This document shows, piece after piece, positions 53,956 through 62,788 of a DNA stretch of 64,000 nt. The DNA is from Pseudobacter sp. (GTDB taxonomy: Bacteria > Bacteroidota > Bacteroidia > Chitinophagales > Chitinophagaceae): positions 124,001 through 188,000 of the forward strand of contig JAFIGX010000004.1 in NCBI GenBank assembly GCA_017849455.1. The letters are read 5' to 3'. Numbering within the stretch: position 1 is the first letter of the stretch; every line of letters begins with the position of its first letter. The translations under genes and the position numbers were made by a program. The notes below the pieces were generated by a model that was not told where the DNA came from, searched no databases, and worked only from the letters and a program-made list of their open reading frames with translations.

Positions 53956-54708
53956 ATGTTATTGGTCAAGCTGGATACAGGATTCAATATTGAAGTGGAA
54001 TTTCCCATCTCTCCCTTTCACAAACGTTTATTTGCCTGGATTATTGACCTGATCATCAACCTGCTTTACATGAAGGTGATCAGCCAACTGGTCGATATCC
54101 GTTCCTGGAACTGGAGTTGGGAAGGTGTGCTGGCATCCCTGCCTGTACTGTTTTACCACCTGGTGAGTGAAGTGGCCCTCAATGGTCAGAGCCCTGGCAA
54201 GCTGGCCATGCGGATCAAAGTGATCACGGAGGCCGGAGGCCAGCCCACGTTGGGCCAGTACCTGATCCGCTGGGTATTCAGGCTTATTGATTTCCCTTAC
54301 TGGATCCTTGCATTCACTTTTGCCCAGGAGCTGCCTTATTGGACTATCCCGTTGGTGTTCTCCGGACTGGCCTTCGTGATCTTCACGCCGAAGTCCCAGC
54401 GCATCGGTGACCTTCTCGCCGGCACTATCCTGATCGATCTGAAGAACCGTACTTCCTGGCAGGACACGGTTTTCACCGAAGTGGAAGCCAGCTACCAGCC
54501 CCGTTATCCGCAGGTGATGCAACTGAGCGACCGGGATATCAATACCCTTAAAAGCATTATTGAAACGGTCCGCAGGAAGAACGACTACGATCTTTCCATG
54601 AAGATCGCAGAGCGCATCAAGGCCAAGCTCAGGATGAACAGTGACCAGGATTCTTTCGAATTCCTGCAAACCCTGCTGAAAGATTATAATTATTACTCCA
54701 CCAATTGA
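53956..54708 (+). CDS. RDD-family membrane protein
   Basis: A 250-residue protein with the RDD pattern: FHKRLFAWIIDLIINLLY (the Arg-Asp pair), LNGQSPGKLAMRIKVI and QRIGDLLAGTILID, over three to four membrane helices (about 20-150). A cytoplasmic tail (about 165-250) with SDRDINTLKSIIETVRRKNDY follows. RDD proteins are often next to SpoIIM and DUF58 genes; some are proposed transporters. It is divergent from the spoIIM operon and so probably co-regulated through a shared 95-base gap. Confidence 0.9.
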   Translation: MLLVKLDTGFNIEVEFPISPFHKRLFAWIIDLIINLLYMKVISQLVDIRSWNWSWEGVLASLPVLFYHLVSEVALNGQSPGKLAMRIKVITEAGGQPTLGQYLIRWVFRLIDFPYWILAFTFAQELPYWTIPLVFSGLAFVIFTPKSQRIGDLLAGTILIDLKNRTSWQDTVFTEVEASYQPRYPQVMQLSDRDINTLKSIIETVRRKNDYDLSMKIAERIKAKLRMNSDQDSFEFLQTLLKDYNYYSTN

Positions 54709-54714
54709 CAGGCG

Positions 54715-55170
54715 TCATGAGCGCATGCCTGCTCCTATTCCTACTGCGATCAGCATAATAAAAATGAACAGTACAGCCAGTGACAATGCTACAATGATAA
54801 GTATGCCCAGCATCTTGAAATAGAGGCGCATATTATTAGCCCCTTTATTGAAGGATTCCTGGCTCATCGTCTGCAGGCTTTCTGCCGTGCTGGTAGCAAA
54901 ACGATAGAGGAATACATTGAGTATGATGGAGACGATGGAAACCACCAGAATGCCCACAATGCTTCCTCCGAGTTGATATCCTATCATGTCGGCGTTGCCC
55001 GTACGTGAGGCTGGGATAATCACTTTGATCACCGAGATGGCAGGACTGATAAAGGCCAGTATTGCAATGATACGCGCCCATTTGGTGATGGTGAGCAGGA
55101 GCTGCTTCGATTCTTCGTTGATCTGCAGGTCGAATAAATTATTGATCGGTGAATTGGATTGTTGTTCCAT
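54715..55170 (-). CDS. DUF5362-family membrane protein
   Basis: A 151-residue protein starting MEQQSNSPINNLFDLQINEE with three to four hydrophobic helices and the pattern FNKGANNMRLYFKMLGILI late in the chain. Members occur in Bacteroidota as small membrane proteins of unknown role. It is a paralogue of the next upstream gene (ATG at 55633), and both begin with the same MEQQS..LFxLQ leader. It converges with the RDD gene, six bases apart. Confidence 0.8.
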   Translation of the reverse strand: MEQQSNSPINNLFDLQINEESKQLLLTITKWARIIAILAFISPAISVIKVIIPASRTGNADMIGYQLGGSIVGILVVSIVSIILNVFLYRFATSTAESLQTMSQESFNKGANNMRLYFKMLGILIIVALSLAVLFIFIMLIAVGIGAGMRS

Positions 55171-55192
55171 GATGATGTAAGATTTTCGGTGA

Positions 55193-55633
55193 TCAGAATG
55201 GGATCAATTGCAGCAGGCTGCCCACCGTTCCGAGGATGGACAGGATACCATAAAGGATAAAATAATTGCGTAACGCCATCAGGCCGGCATTGAATGATTG
55301 CTGGTCCTGGTTATTGATGCCCTGCCTGCACCTCGTTGCAAACCGGAATAACCAGATACCGCCGATGAACATACCGATGACCATAGGTATCAGCAGCATG
55401 ATACTAATGAAGGAGGCATTGGTTGAAAAAGCCGATTCCCGTATCCCCTGGGAAAAAGTGGAAACACCTGCCAGGGCAATAAAAGCGATCAGGAGCACAA
55501 AAGCCGCAATGGCGGTGAGCACTATTAACATGATGCCGATGAATTGCGCCCATTTCACCCCTTCCTTGAGGTGGGCGCCTGCTTCGTAATCTACCTGCAG
55601 TTCGAATAAAGTATCCTGGGATTGTTGTTCCAT
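55193..55633 (-). CDS. DUF5362-family membrane protein, second copy
   Basis: A 146-residue paralogue starting MEQQSQDTLFELQVDYEAG, with helices at about 25-50 and 70-95 and the late pattern FNAGLMALRNYFILYGILSIL. The frame is open far upstream, through the DUF2752 gene, but only ATG 55633 gives the family start. It lies 22 bases upstream of the first copy and just after a 22-codon remnant of the same leader. Tandem duplication is evident; function unknown. Confidence 0.8.
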   Translation of the reverse strand: MEQQSQDTLFELQVDYEAGAHLKEGVKWAQFIGIMLIVLTAIAAFVLLIAFIALAGVSTFSQGIRESAFSTNASFISIMLLIPMVIGMFIGGIWLFRFATRCRQGINNQDQQSFNAGLMALRNYFILYGILSILGTVGSLLQLIPF

Positions 55634-55646
55634 GATAAATGATTGG

Positions 55647-55712
55647 CTATTTAAAAAAAGATGTTTGATGATCGACCTGCAGTTCAAACAGGTCCAGGTT
55701 GGTTTGTTCCAT
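55647..55712 (-). pseudogene. remnant leader of a third DUF5362 gene
   Basis: A 21-codon frame reads MEQTNLDLFELQVDHQTSFF and K, then stops. It matches the start of the two DUF5362 genes (MEQQSQDTLFELQVDYE) and lies directly before the second copy. Its first part overlaps, in another frame, the last codons of the DUF2752 gene, whose ending HGTNQPGPV is therefore made of leader sequence. It looks like a deletion or partial duplication scar; translation as a peptide is not excluded. Confidence 0.7.
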
Positions 55713-56010
55713 GATGATAAATAAGTTGAAAGATCCTGACCAGGTAATTGATCAGTACGATCCCCAATACGATCCAGGTATAGTTGGCCATCCACTTTTT
55801 GCTGATCCATTGTCTGCGGAGCAGGTAAATGGAAAATACAGACACCAGCAGGAGCATGGGCACCAGTGGAGGATAGAACTCTATGCTGCACAGCAGATCG
55901 CCCCGGAGCAATGCCAGGAAGGAACGCTGAAAGCCGCAGAGCGGGCAATCGATCCCCAGCAGGGATTTCCAGGCGCATGGCAGCAGATGTTGTTCTAACC
56001 AGGATAGCAT
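55684..56010 (-). CDS. DUF2752 membrane protein
   Basis: A 108-residue protein with the DUF2752 motif GIDCPLCGFQRSFLALLRGD (Cys-Pro-x-Cys-Gly then Arg) and three hydrophobic segments. The two cysteines might bind metal or form a disulfide; the role is unknown. It is commonly found beside CCC-motif membrane protein genes in Bacteroidota, as here. Its last ten codons overlap a relic of a DUF5362 leader, so the true ancestral end may have been different. Confidence 0.87.
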   Translation of the reverse strand: MLSWLEQHLLPCAWKSLLGIDCPLCGFQRSFLALLRGDLLCSIEFYPPLVPMLLLVSVFSIYLLRRQWISKKWMANYTWIVLGIVLINYLVRIFQLIYHHGTNQPGPV

Positions 56011-56021
56011 GATGGTGCATT

Positions 56022-56068
56022 AAAAAAAGGTGATCGAAATATCCATGCAGGTTATTTCAATCACCTTT
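56022..56068 (-). terminator. terminator of the CCC-motif gene
   Basis: AAAGGTGATCGAAAT (56026-56040) pairs with 56054-56068 with one mismatch around a 13-base loop. Seven A at 56022-56028 give a T run on the minus strand. It lies 20 bases after the CCC-motif gene's stop and just before the DUF2752 start. Confidence 0.8.
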
Positions 56069-56087
56069 CCATATCCATAAAGAATTA

Positions 56088-56423
56088 TCAATGATTCATG
56101 TTCCAGATCGTGGTGGCTGCGCTACCGATGATCATGACGATGATGATATAATACAGCGTGTACAGGGCACCGATCGCAACACCGATGATAGACATGATGA
56201 AACCTGCATTCAGTTGACCGTAACCATCCCATACAGATGGATTCTCTTTATATAATTTTCTTCCTTTTCCTGATAACACGATACCAATGATACCGAGGAT
56301 AAGACCTACGAAAAAGCATCCGAATACGATGGAACAGATGCCAAGTATCAGAACTGCTGTTGCGTTCGGCAGCATGGTTTTTGGTTGATGAGGAGATTGT
56401 TGGGGTTGGTTTAAATTTTCCAT
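56088..56423 (-). CDS. CCC-motif membrane protein
   Basis: A 111-residue protein: a proline- and glutamine-rich start, then LPNATAVLILGICSIVFGCFF, a basic loop SGKGRKLYKENPSVW and a second hydrophobic pair (about 72-100). It belongs with the small Bacteroidota proteins annotated as CCC-motif or DUF4190-like. It probably opens the cluster with DUF2752 and the DUF5362 pair, although a terminator follows it. Function unknown. Confidence 0.75.
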   Translation of the reverse strand: MENLNQPQQSPHQPKTMLPNATAVLILGICSIVFGCFFVGLILGIIGIVLSGKGRKLYKENPSVWDGYGQLNAGFIMSIIGVAIGALYTLYYIIIVMIIGSAATTIWNMNH

Positions 56424-56538
56424 GAATTGGTGGTTTGTTTTATTGAATTGACATACAAGAAAGCAAAAAAAAATGAAAAGTTAAAATAAAAAAATCAACA
56501 TAAGGGGTTGAGGGAGAGGAAAGAAAAGGATAGATCGT

Positions 56539-56627
56539 GTTAATAAGTTGAAAGGTTGATAAGTTGACAAGTGCTCCCGGCAATCGGGCGTTTCCCTGTC
56601 AACTTATCAACCTTTCAACCTATTAAC
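56539..56627. repeat. 31-bp inverted repeat just after the proS stop codon
   Basis: The left arm (56539-56569, GTTAATAAGTTGAAAGGTTG onward) pairs with 56597-56627 at 30 of 31 positions around a 27-base centre, with a further CCCGG/CGGG pairing inside. The arms are degenerate AAGTTGA/AGGTTGA words close to those at 48.4 kb and 26.9 kb. The right arm ends five bases before the proS stop codon. Confidence 0.94.
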
Positions 56628-56632
56628 TTATC

Positions 56633-58132
56633 TCAATACGCCTGCGCAAACAAGACCCGTTGACTGCTGGGTTTCCCGCTGAGCACACAAACCCCGTTCT
56701 CGGCAGGATTATTGAGCGGAATACAGCGGATCGTGGCTTTGGTGAGCTCCTTGATCTTCGCCTCCGTTTCAGACGTTCCGTCCCAATGGGCTGATATGAA
56801 CCCGCCCTTTTTTTCAAGGGTGCTCACAAAATCATCCCAGTTATCCACTTTCGTGATGTGCGCATCCCGGAAAGCCAGCGCCTTATCGTAAATCGCTTGC
56901 TGGATCTCTGCCAGCAGCTTGATGACCCTTTCCGTCAATCCATCGAGCGATACACTGCTCTTTTCTTTGGTATCACGGCGGGCCAGCTCAGCCACATTGT
57001 TCTCCAGGTCGCGGGCGCCGATGGCGATCCGGACCGGCACTCCTTTCATTTCATATTCGGCGAATTTCCAACCCGGCCTTGAATTATCATTATCATCGAA
57101 CTTCACACGCACGCCGGCTGCTTTGAATTGTGCCACGAGCTCATGGCCTTTGGCATCGATCTGCGCCCGGCTGTCTTCACCTTTATAGATAGGAACGATC
57201 ACCACCTGCAGCGGAGCGATCTTCGGGGGAAGTATGAGACCCTGGTCATCGCTATGCGCCATCACCAACGCACCGATGAGGCGGGTACTTACGCCCCAAC
57301 TGGTGGCCCATACATAATCGAGCTTATTGTCTTTATCGGAGAATTTCACATCGAAGGCTTTGGCAAAGTTCTGGCCCAGGAAATGGGATGTGCCTGCCTG
57401 TAATGCTTTACCATCCTGCATGAGGGCTTCGATGCAATACGTTTCTACTGCCCCTGCAAAACGTTCACTTTCTGTTTTTACACCTTTGATCACGGGCAAT
57501 GCCATCCAGTTCTCCACGAAGTCGGCATACACATGGAGCATTTGTTCCGTCTCGGCCACAGCTTCCTTTGCAGAGGCATGGGCCGTATGCCCTTCCTGCC
57601 AGAGAAATTCCGCAGTACGCAGGAAAAGACGGGTGCGCATTTCCCAGCGTACGACATTGGCCCATTGGTTGATGAGGATGGGCAGGTCGCGGTACGACTG
57701 GATCCAATTCTTATACGTATTCCAGATGATGGCTTCACTGGTGGGACGCACAACCAGCTCTTCTTCGAGCCTGGCTTCGGGGTCGACCATCAGAGCGCCT
57801 TTCTTCGAAGGGTCGCTTTTCAAACGATAGTGTGTCACCACGGCGCATTCCTTGGCAAAGCCTTCCGCATTTTTTTCTTCCGCTTCGAACAGGCTCTTGG
57901 GCACAAAGAGAGGGAAGTAAGCATTCACGTGACCGGTATCCTTGAACATTTTGTCCAGCGCATCGCGCATATTCTCCCATAAGGCAAACCCATAAGGTTT
58001 TATTACCATACATCCTCTTACAGCCGAATAATCGGCCAGGCTGCCTTTAAGTACCAGGTCATTGTACCATTGCGAATAGTCCTCGCTCCTGCTGGTTATT
58101 TCCTTGCTGGATTTCGTGATCTCTTTGCTCAT
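56633..58132 (-). CDS. proS: prolyl-tRNA synthetase (short, archaeal/eukaryotic-type)
   Basis: A 499-residue class II synthetase of the form that lacks the bacterial editing insert. Motif 2 region [27 protein letters not shown] and motif 3 with [24 protein letters not shown] are clear; the anticodon-binding domain follows, and the chain ends in [19 protein letters not shown], a zinc-region type C-terminus. It charges tRNA-Pro in the cytoplasm. Single minus-strand gene; a large inverted repeat lies right behind it. Confidence 0.96.
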   Translation of the reverse strand: MSKEITKSSKEITSRSEDYSQWYNDLVLKGSLADYSAVRGCMVIKPYGFALWENMRDALDKMFKDTGHVNAYFPLFVPKSLFEAEEKNAEGFAKECAVVTHYRLKSDPSKKGALMVDPEARLEEELVVRPTSEAIIWNTYKNWIQSYRDLPILINQWANVVRWEMRTRLFLRTAEFLWQEGHTAHASAKEAVAETEQMLHVYADFVENWMALPVIKGVKTESERFAGAVETYCIEALMQDGKALQAGTSHFLGQNFAKAFDVKFSDKDNKLDYVWATSWGVSTRLIGALVMAHSDDQGLILPPKIAPLQVVIVPIYKGEDSRAQIDAKGHELVAQFKAAGVRVKFDDNDNSRPGWKFAEYEMKGVPVRIAIGARDLENNVAELARRDTKEKSSVSLDGLTERVIKLLAEIQQAIYDKALAFRDAHITKVDNWDDFVSTLEKKGGFISAHWDGTSETEAKIKELTKATIRCIPLNNPAENGVCVLSGKPSSQRVLFAQAY

Positions 58133-58348
58133 TGTATTGAAGTTTCTCCCCTCCGGGCTTTGATTTTTTAATCTCGTATTAATCCCAACGATCCTGTAGT
58201 GATGCGGCTTTCAGGCCTTATTAACATTCGTTAACTTTAACATTTGCTCCGCAATATTTTAGCCCATCCAAACTCAATTTATTGTAACTTTAATTGCGAA
58301 GACTACAAAAGTAGCAACTTCATATCGTATAACATTAAATTCAGCGCC

Positions 58349-59161
58349 ATGAAGTCCCGATTTATACTCATACCAGCACTCGTTGCAACGGTTTTCACCA
58401 GTTGCTCAGTATATAAGTCCGGGCAAACCCCGGATGATGTTTATTACTCGCCAGCCCGTGAAACGGATGCGTATGTGAATGTGGAAGACAGGCAGGACCA
58501 ACGTTATTCCCGCTCCTACGACTACAACAATAATTATTATTACGATGATCAGTACCTGCGGATGAGGGTGCGCAACCCCTACCGCTGGAGCTACTTCGAT
58601 GATTATTATGGCTGGAACGGCTGGGGATACAATTCCCTTGCCTTTAATAGTTTCTACAATCCTTATTATGCATGGAATGGATGGGGGGCTAGTTACTGGA
58701 ATAATTTCTATTTCTGGAACAGCTATTACAATCCTTATTGCCCCGGTATGATCATAGTAAGCCCGAAAACAAACCCGGCCGTTTATACCAAGGTCCGCAA
58801 TTTCAACCTGGGTGGTTATACCAATACCGGTTACAGCAACAGGAATGCAACTGTCAACAGCAGAAGCGGTATAGGATTACGCCCCAACTATTCGCGGTAC
58901 AACAACTCCAACTCTACTTACAATAATTCCAATTCGCTGGGCAACAGCCTCCGCAAGGTATTTTCCGGTAGTGGTAAGAGTGGCGGTGGCGGCGGAAGGG
59001 ATACATACTATACGCCTTCTTCCGACAGGCCTAACAGGACCTACACTCCTCCTCCCTCTTCAACATCCAGTTCTTCCAGGGGCAACAGTGGTGGAAGTTC
59101 GGGTGGCAGCAGTGGTGGAAGTAGTGGTGGTGGCGGCGTAAGCAGGCCAACACGCAACTAA
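58349..59161 (+). CDS. Tyr/Asn/Trp-rich lipoprotein with Gly/Ser tail
   Basis: A 270-residue protein with a lipoprotein signal ending VFTSC (Cys 19). The middle is extremely rich in Tyr, Asn and Trp (SYDYNNNYYYDDQYLRMRV, DDYYGWNGWGYNSLAFNSFY), and the end is low-complexity Ser/Gly repeats (SSGGSSGGSSGGGG). This resembles surface or cell-wall glue-like low-complexity lipoproteins common in Bacteroidota; no enzymatic domain is seen. ATG 58349 is preferred over 58244 because of the signal peptide. It is followed after 111 bases by a porin gene. Confidence 0.75.
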   Translation: MKSRFILIPALVATVFTSCSVYKSGQTPDDVYYSPARETDAYVNVEDRQDQRYSRSYDYNNNYYYDDQYLRMRVRNPYRWSYFDDYYGWNGWGYNSLAFNSFYNPYYAWNGWGASYWNNFYFWNSYYNPYCPGMIIVSPKTNPAVYTKVRNFNLGGYTNTGYSNRNATVNSRSGIGLRPNYSRYNNSNSTYNNSNSLGNSLRKVFSGSGKSGGGGGRDTYYTPSSDRPNRTYTPPPSSTSSSSRGNSGGSSGGSSGGSSGGGGVSRPTRN

Positions 59162-59272
59162 GAACCCAGGATCGCCCACCGGATATGCAAACGACATATA
59201 TTTACAACAATCAGAAGACTGCAAACGCAGCCTTGCGGCAATGTCTTTCGCCGGAAATAAAATAATGACCTG

Positions 59273-60853
59273 ATGAAAAGCAAGCTATACCTGTTCTTAT
59301 TCCTTATCAGTGGGCAACAGATCTTTGCCCAGGTCCCTGAAGATGCCCTGCGTATGAGCTGGACCGTACCCTCCGGCACGGCAAGGCAGCAAGCGATCGG
59401 CGGAGCAATGGGCTCCCTGGGCGGAGAGATCACCTCCCTTTTCGTAAATCCGGCGGGGCTCGGTTTCTACAAGACCACTGAATTGGTGCTCACACCAGGA
59501 TTTGGATTTTATTCCGGTAAAGGGAGCTTCAGGGGCTCCGACGCTACAAGCGATCAATTCAGCCGCTTTGCCTTAGGCACAAGCGGCTTTGTATTTGGGT
59601 GGGGCGATAAATACAGCAAATGGAGCAGCAAGGCATTCAGCATCGGTGTGAACCGCACTGCCTCCTTCAACAATACCATCCATTACAAAGGTCTCAACAA
59701 CTACAGCTCCTACAGCGAGCCCATGGCCAACGAATTTTTCAATTATTATGTAAACCAGCGTACACAAAATCCAGGCAAATCCGATAAAGCTATTATCGAC
59801 GATGCACTCAACGACCGCAGCCTCTCTCTCCTCACCAAAATGGGCTTGTATACCTACCTCATCGATGTGAAGCCTGGCAGCGGCGGCGCCGGTACCGTGT
59901 ATTCCAGGGCTGAAGAAGCAGTTGACCTGAACCAGGAAAACACGATCAAAACTACCGGCGGCATCACAGAAATATCGATGGGCTTTGCCTCGAATATGGA
60001 CGACAAACTGTACATCGGCGGATCACTCGGTGTTCCCATCGTGAATTATCACAGAACAAGCACATTCACGGAGTCCGATGCACATGGGGCCGGCAACAAT
60101 GAATTCAACTACAGCACCTACGCTGAAACATACTCTTCAAAAGGAGTGGGCATCAACCTCAAACTGGGATTGATCTTCAAACCGGTGGAACGCGTTCGTG
60201 TAGGTCTTGCCATCCACTCCCCTACCTGGTATAGCCTGAAGGATAAATTCTCCTCTACAATGACCACCGATATCGATACGGCCACCGGAAGGACCAAGGT
60301 CTTCAGTGTGAACTCATCCACTTTCTTCAATGGCGTGGACCCTGAATACAAATACGATCTTACCAGCCCCTGGCGTTTCTTGCTCAGCGGTTCCTACGTA
60401 TTCCGGGAAGCATCCGACGTGAAGAAACAGCGTGGCTTCATAACGGCCGACGTTGAATATGTGACCTACAAAGGTGCGCGTATGCGTTCAGGTGATAACA
60501 GCAATGACGACCAGTATTTCTCCGATGTAAACAAGGCCATCAAGGCTTCTTATAAAGGCGCCTTCAATTTCCGCGTTGGTGGCGAACTAAAGTTCAATAC
60601 CATCATGACGAGATTGGGATTTGCCTATTACGGAAATCCTTACAACGACAATGCATTGAAGGCCCATAAAATGAACCTGAGTGGTGGATTGGGATACCGT
60701 GATAAAGGGATGTTCGTGGACCTAACGTATGTGTATAGCCTGAATAAAGATGTGAATTTCCCCTACAGGGTCGACGCTCCGAGGCTGAACACTTTTGCAG
60801 ACCTGAAAGAAAATAGCGGGACGGTTTTGTTGACAGTAGGGTTCAAATTATGA
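59273..60853 (+). CDS. FadL/OmpP1-like outer-membrane transport protein
   Basis: A 526-residue protein with a signal peptide (about 1-19, ending IFAQ). The N-terminal plug-like motif AIGGAMGSLGGEITSLFVNPAGLGF is the FadL/OMPP1 signature, followed by a long beta-barrel ending LLTVGFKL. FadL channels move hydrophobic substrates across the outer membrane. The substrate here is unknown. A terminator follows at 60871. Confidence 0.85.
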   Translation: MKSKLYLFLFLISGQQIFAQVPEDALRMSWTVPSGTARQQAIGGAMGSLGGEITSLFVNPAGLGFYKTTELVLTPGFGFYSGKGSFRGSDATSDQFSRFALGTSGFVFGWGDKYSKWSSKAFSIGVNRTASFNNTIHYKGLNNYSSYSEPMANEFFNYYVNQRTQNPGKSDKAIIDDALNDRSLSLLTKMGLYTYLIDVKPGSGGAGTVYSRAEEAVDLNQENTIKTTGGITEISMGFASNMDDKLYIGGSLGVPIVNYHRTSTFTESDAHGAGNNEFNYSTYAETYSSKGVGINLKLGLIFKPVERVRVGLAIHSPTWYSLKDKFSSTMTTDIDTATGRTKVFSVNSSTFFNGVDPEYKYDLTSPWRFLLSGSYVFREASDVKKQRGFITADVEYVTYKGARMRSGDNSNDDQYFSDVNKAIKASYKGAFNFRVGGELKFNTIMTRLGFAYYGNPYNDNALKAHKMNLSGGLGYRDKGMFVDLTYVYSLNKDVNFPYRVDAPRLNTFADLKENSGTVLLTVGFKL

Positions 60854-60870
60854 TGATCATTCAAAAATCA

Positions 60871-60898
60871 AAATCCCGCTATGGCGAGCGGGATTTTT
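60871..60898 (+). terminator. intrinsic terminator of the porin gene
   Basis: AAATCCCGCT (60871-60880) pairs perfectly with AGCGGGATTT (60887-60896) around ATGGCG, followed by TT; A-rich sequence on the left makes it useful in both directions. The rest of the gap to 61210 holds a further hairpin at 60952 and AT-rich sequence with no gene. Confidence 0.88.
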
Positions 60899-60951
60899 GA
60901 TCTGTAAGGTTCATAAAACCTTAACCCTTCACTTACGGACCCCAGTAGGTC

Positions 60952-60988
60952 GATAATTTCCTGATTCGGATATAACTTGGAAATTATC
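60952..60988. repeat. perfect 10-bp hairpin in the porin-miaA gap
   Basis: GATAATTTCC (60952-60961) is exactly complementary to GGAAATTATC (60979-60988) with a 17-base loop. No T run follows. Role unknown; it could be part of the 3' region of miaA or an operator. Confidence 0.6.
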
Positions 60989-61210
60989 TGAAGCCCGTGA
61001 TACAAATTTCGGCTAAAACATTAGAATTATTTAGCATTTAACTTTTTATTGGAGAATTAAATAATACATTCTGTAACCCGGTTACGTAAATGTACTTACC
61101 TCTCTAAAAATTAACAAGATCCGTTCATTAAATTATCTGAACAGGTAGGCAATGACCGCGCAAATTCCAGACCTCCTGCCCTGCAGCGCTGTTTTCTTCA
61201 ACCATTTTTC

Positions 61211-62116
61211 TTACTTCAATTGCGAGCTGCACCAGTTCAGTATTTCCCGGATTGCAGAAGGGGTGAACCAGTGAATGTCCGCGTCCCTGTTGAACCAGGT
61301 CATTTGCCGTTTCGCATATCGTCTCGTATTTCTTTTGATCGCATCAGTAGCTTCTTCCAATATGCAATGGCCATCGATATATTCAAACAACTCACTGTAT
61401 CCAACTGTTTGCAACGCATTCAGGTTCCTCCAGGGCAATAGTCCCTGTACTTCCTGCAGCAGGCCCTGTTGCAGCATCACATCGGTCCGATGGTTGATGT
61501 TCCTGTGCAGCATCTCTCTCGGCAATTGCAGCCCTACTTTGAGTATGTTGAATTCCCTTCCGGATCTTTTCCCTTGTTGGAATTCGCGGATGGATTGACC
61601 GGTAGCTTGTTTCACTTCCAGTGCCCTGATCAGCCGTTGCGGGTTCTGGATCTCACCGGTGCTGAAATAGAGCGGGTCTTGTTCCGATACCTGTTGTTGC
61701 AACCAGGTCAGTCCATATTGTCCGTATTGTGTGATGATGGCTTCGCGGATAGCAGGTGGAACTGGCGGGATATCATCGAGCCCTTCACAAAATGCTTTGA
61801 TATAAAGGCCCGTGCCGCCTACCATCACGGCCACAGGTTGTTTCGTGAAGATCTCACCGGCGGCCTTCAAAGCATATTCTTCGAAAGATGCAGCATTGAC
61901 CTCTTCATGGATGGAATGGGAACTGATGAAATAATGTTTAACGGTGTCCAGTTCCTGCTGTGAAGGTTTGGCAACACCGATATTCATTTCACGATAACAT
62001 TGGCGTGAATCGGCAGAGATGATCTCAGTATGAAAATGCTGTGCTAACTGAATAGCGAGGGCTGTTTTGCCTACTGCGGTAGGTCCGGCAATAATGATGC
62101 AGGTATTTTTGTGCAT
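61211..62116 (-). CDS. miaA: tRNA dimethylallyltransferase
   Basis: A 301-residue MiaA. The P loop is AGPTAVGKTALAI, followed by ISADSRQCYREMNIGVAKP, VGGTGLYIKAFCEGL and the core QNPQRLIRALEV; the late ALQTVGYSELFEYIDG and RYAKRQMTWF are also typical. It adds a dimethylallyl group to A37 of tRNAs reading U-starting codons. ATG 62116 is chosen over one five codons upstream. It lies 23 bases after the pRiA4b ORF-3-like gene, so co-transcription is likely. Confidence 0.96.
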   Translation of the reverse strand: MHKNTCIIIAGPTAVGKTALAIQLAQHFHTEIISADSRQCYREMNIGVAKPSQQELDTVKHYFISSHSIHEEVNAASFEEYALKAAGEIFTKQPVAVMVGGTGLYIKAFCEGLDDIPPVPPAIREAIITQYGQYGLTWLQQQVSEQDPLYFSTGEIQNPQRLIRALEVKQATGQSIREFQQGKRSGREFNILKVGLQLPREMLHRNINHRTDVMLQQGLLQEVQGLLPWRNLNALQTVGYSELFEYIDGHCILEEATDAIKRNTRRYAKRQMTWFNRDADIHWFTPSAIREILNWCSSQLK

Positions 62117-62139
62117 AAACAGGAAGAGCAATGAACGAT

Positions 62140-62694
62140 CTATGCCTCTTCTTCACCAGGTTCTTCCTCCGGCAACTGGTCCTCTCCTTCCTCATTCTTT
62201 TCACTGAACCCTTCTGTGCCGGCTTTAAGATCGTATTTTTCTTCTACTTCGGTCACTTTGTCGCCCATCAATCCTTTTGTACCATATTGGGAAGGTGCAA
62301 TACCTTCTGATTTGATGACAGCCGGGTATTCGAGCTTTACATTTTCTTCTTTCGATACGCTGATCAGCTCGACGAGGAATCCCCAGTTCTTCACGAAGTC
62401 GTAGACGTAAATGAATTTCTGATTGGGGTTGCGTATTTCGGAACCGATAGTGGTGCTTTCCATGATCAATGGCTCTACCTTGTAGGGCCTGTCGTATTTG
62501 GCCAGACTGATCTCTCTCCCCCGCTGCCAGTTATCATTGCTTCGATAGAAGGTGGCCTGGTGCTTGCTATCGAACTCATACGACTTTAGTATTACCTGGT
62601 GCAACTGCAAGAACGATTGTGTGTGTTTTATTGCCACATCCCGGTAGATGCTGTCATCTTCTTCAAAATATACCCTGAATTTAAGTACAGCCAT
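62140..62694 (-). CDS. pRiA4b ORF-3-like / IS1096 passenger TnpR-like protein
   Basis: A 184-residue protein with the pattern of the plasmid pRiA4b ORF-3 family: a beta start AVLKFRVYFEEDDSIYRDV, IKHTQSFLQLHQVILKSYEFD, and FIYVYDFVKNWGFLVELI. The C-terminal third is acidic (EEEPGEEEA). Despite the family name, nothing mobile is around it; it sits between two tRNA-processing genes and is probably a chromosomal housekeeping member of unknown role. Start ATG 62694 is chosen over an upstream ATG at 62721. Confidence 0.82.
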   Translation of the reverse strand: MAVLKFRVYFEEDDSIYRDVAIKHTQSFLQLHQVILKSYEFDSKHQATFYRSNDNWQRGREISLAKYDRPYKVEPLIMESTTIGSEIRNPNQKFIYVYDFVKNWGFLVELISVSKEENVKLEYPAVIKSEGIAPSQYGTKGLMGDKVTEVEEKYDLKAGTEGFSEKNEEGEDQLPEEEPGEEEA

Positions 62695-62788
62695 AGTTCG
62701 TTTGTCGTTTATGGTTTCCATTTTAAGGTTGAAGCTGGAACATTCAACGCTTTTATATCTCTTTCAAAAATAAGATAATTATCCTGAA

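Noticed and set aside
55634..56020. Upstream extension of the second DUF5362 frame
   Set aside because: It reads through the DUF2752 gene in another frame with Pro/Arg/His-rich nonsense sequence; the family start is at 55633.
62140..62694. IS1096 passenger-like family name suggesting a mobile element
   Set aside because: No transposase, terminal repeats or target duplication are near; the gene sits in a tRNA-maturation neighbourhood.
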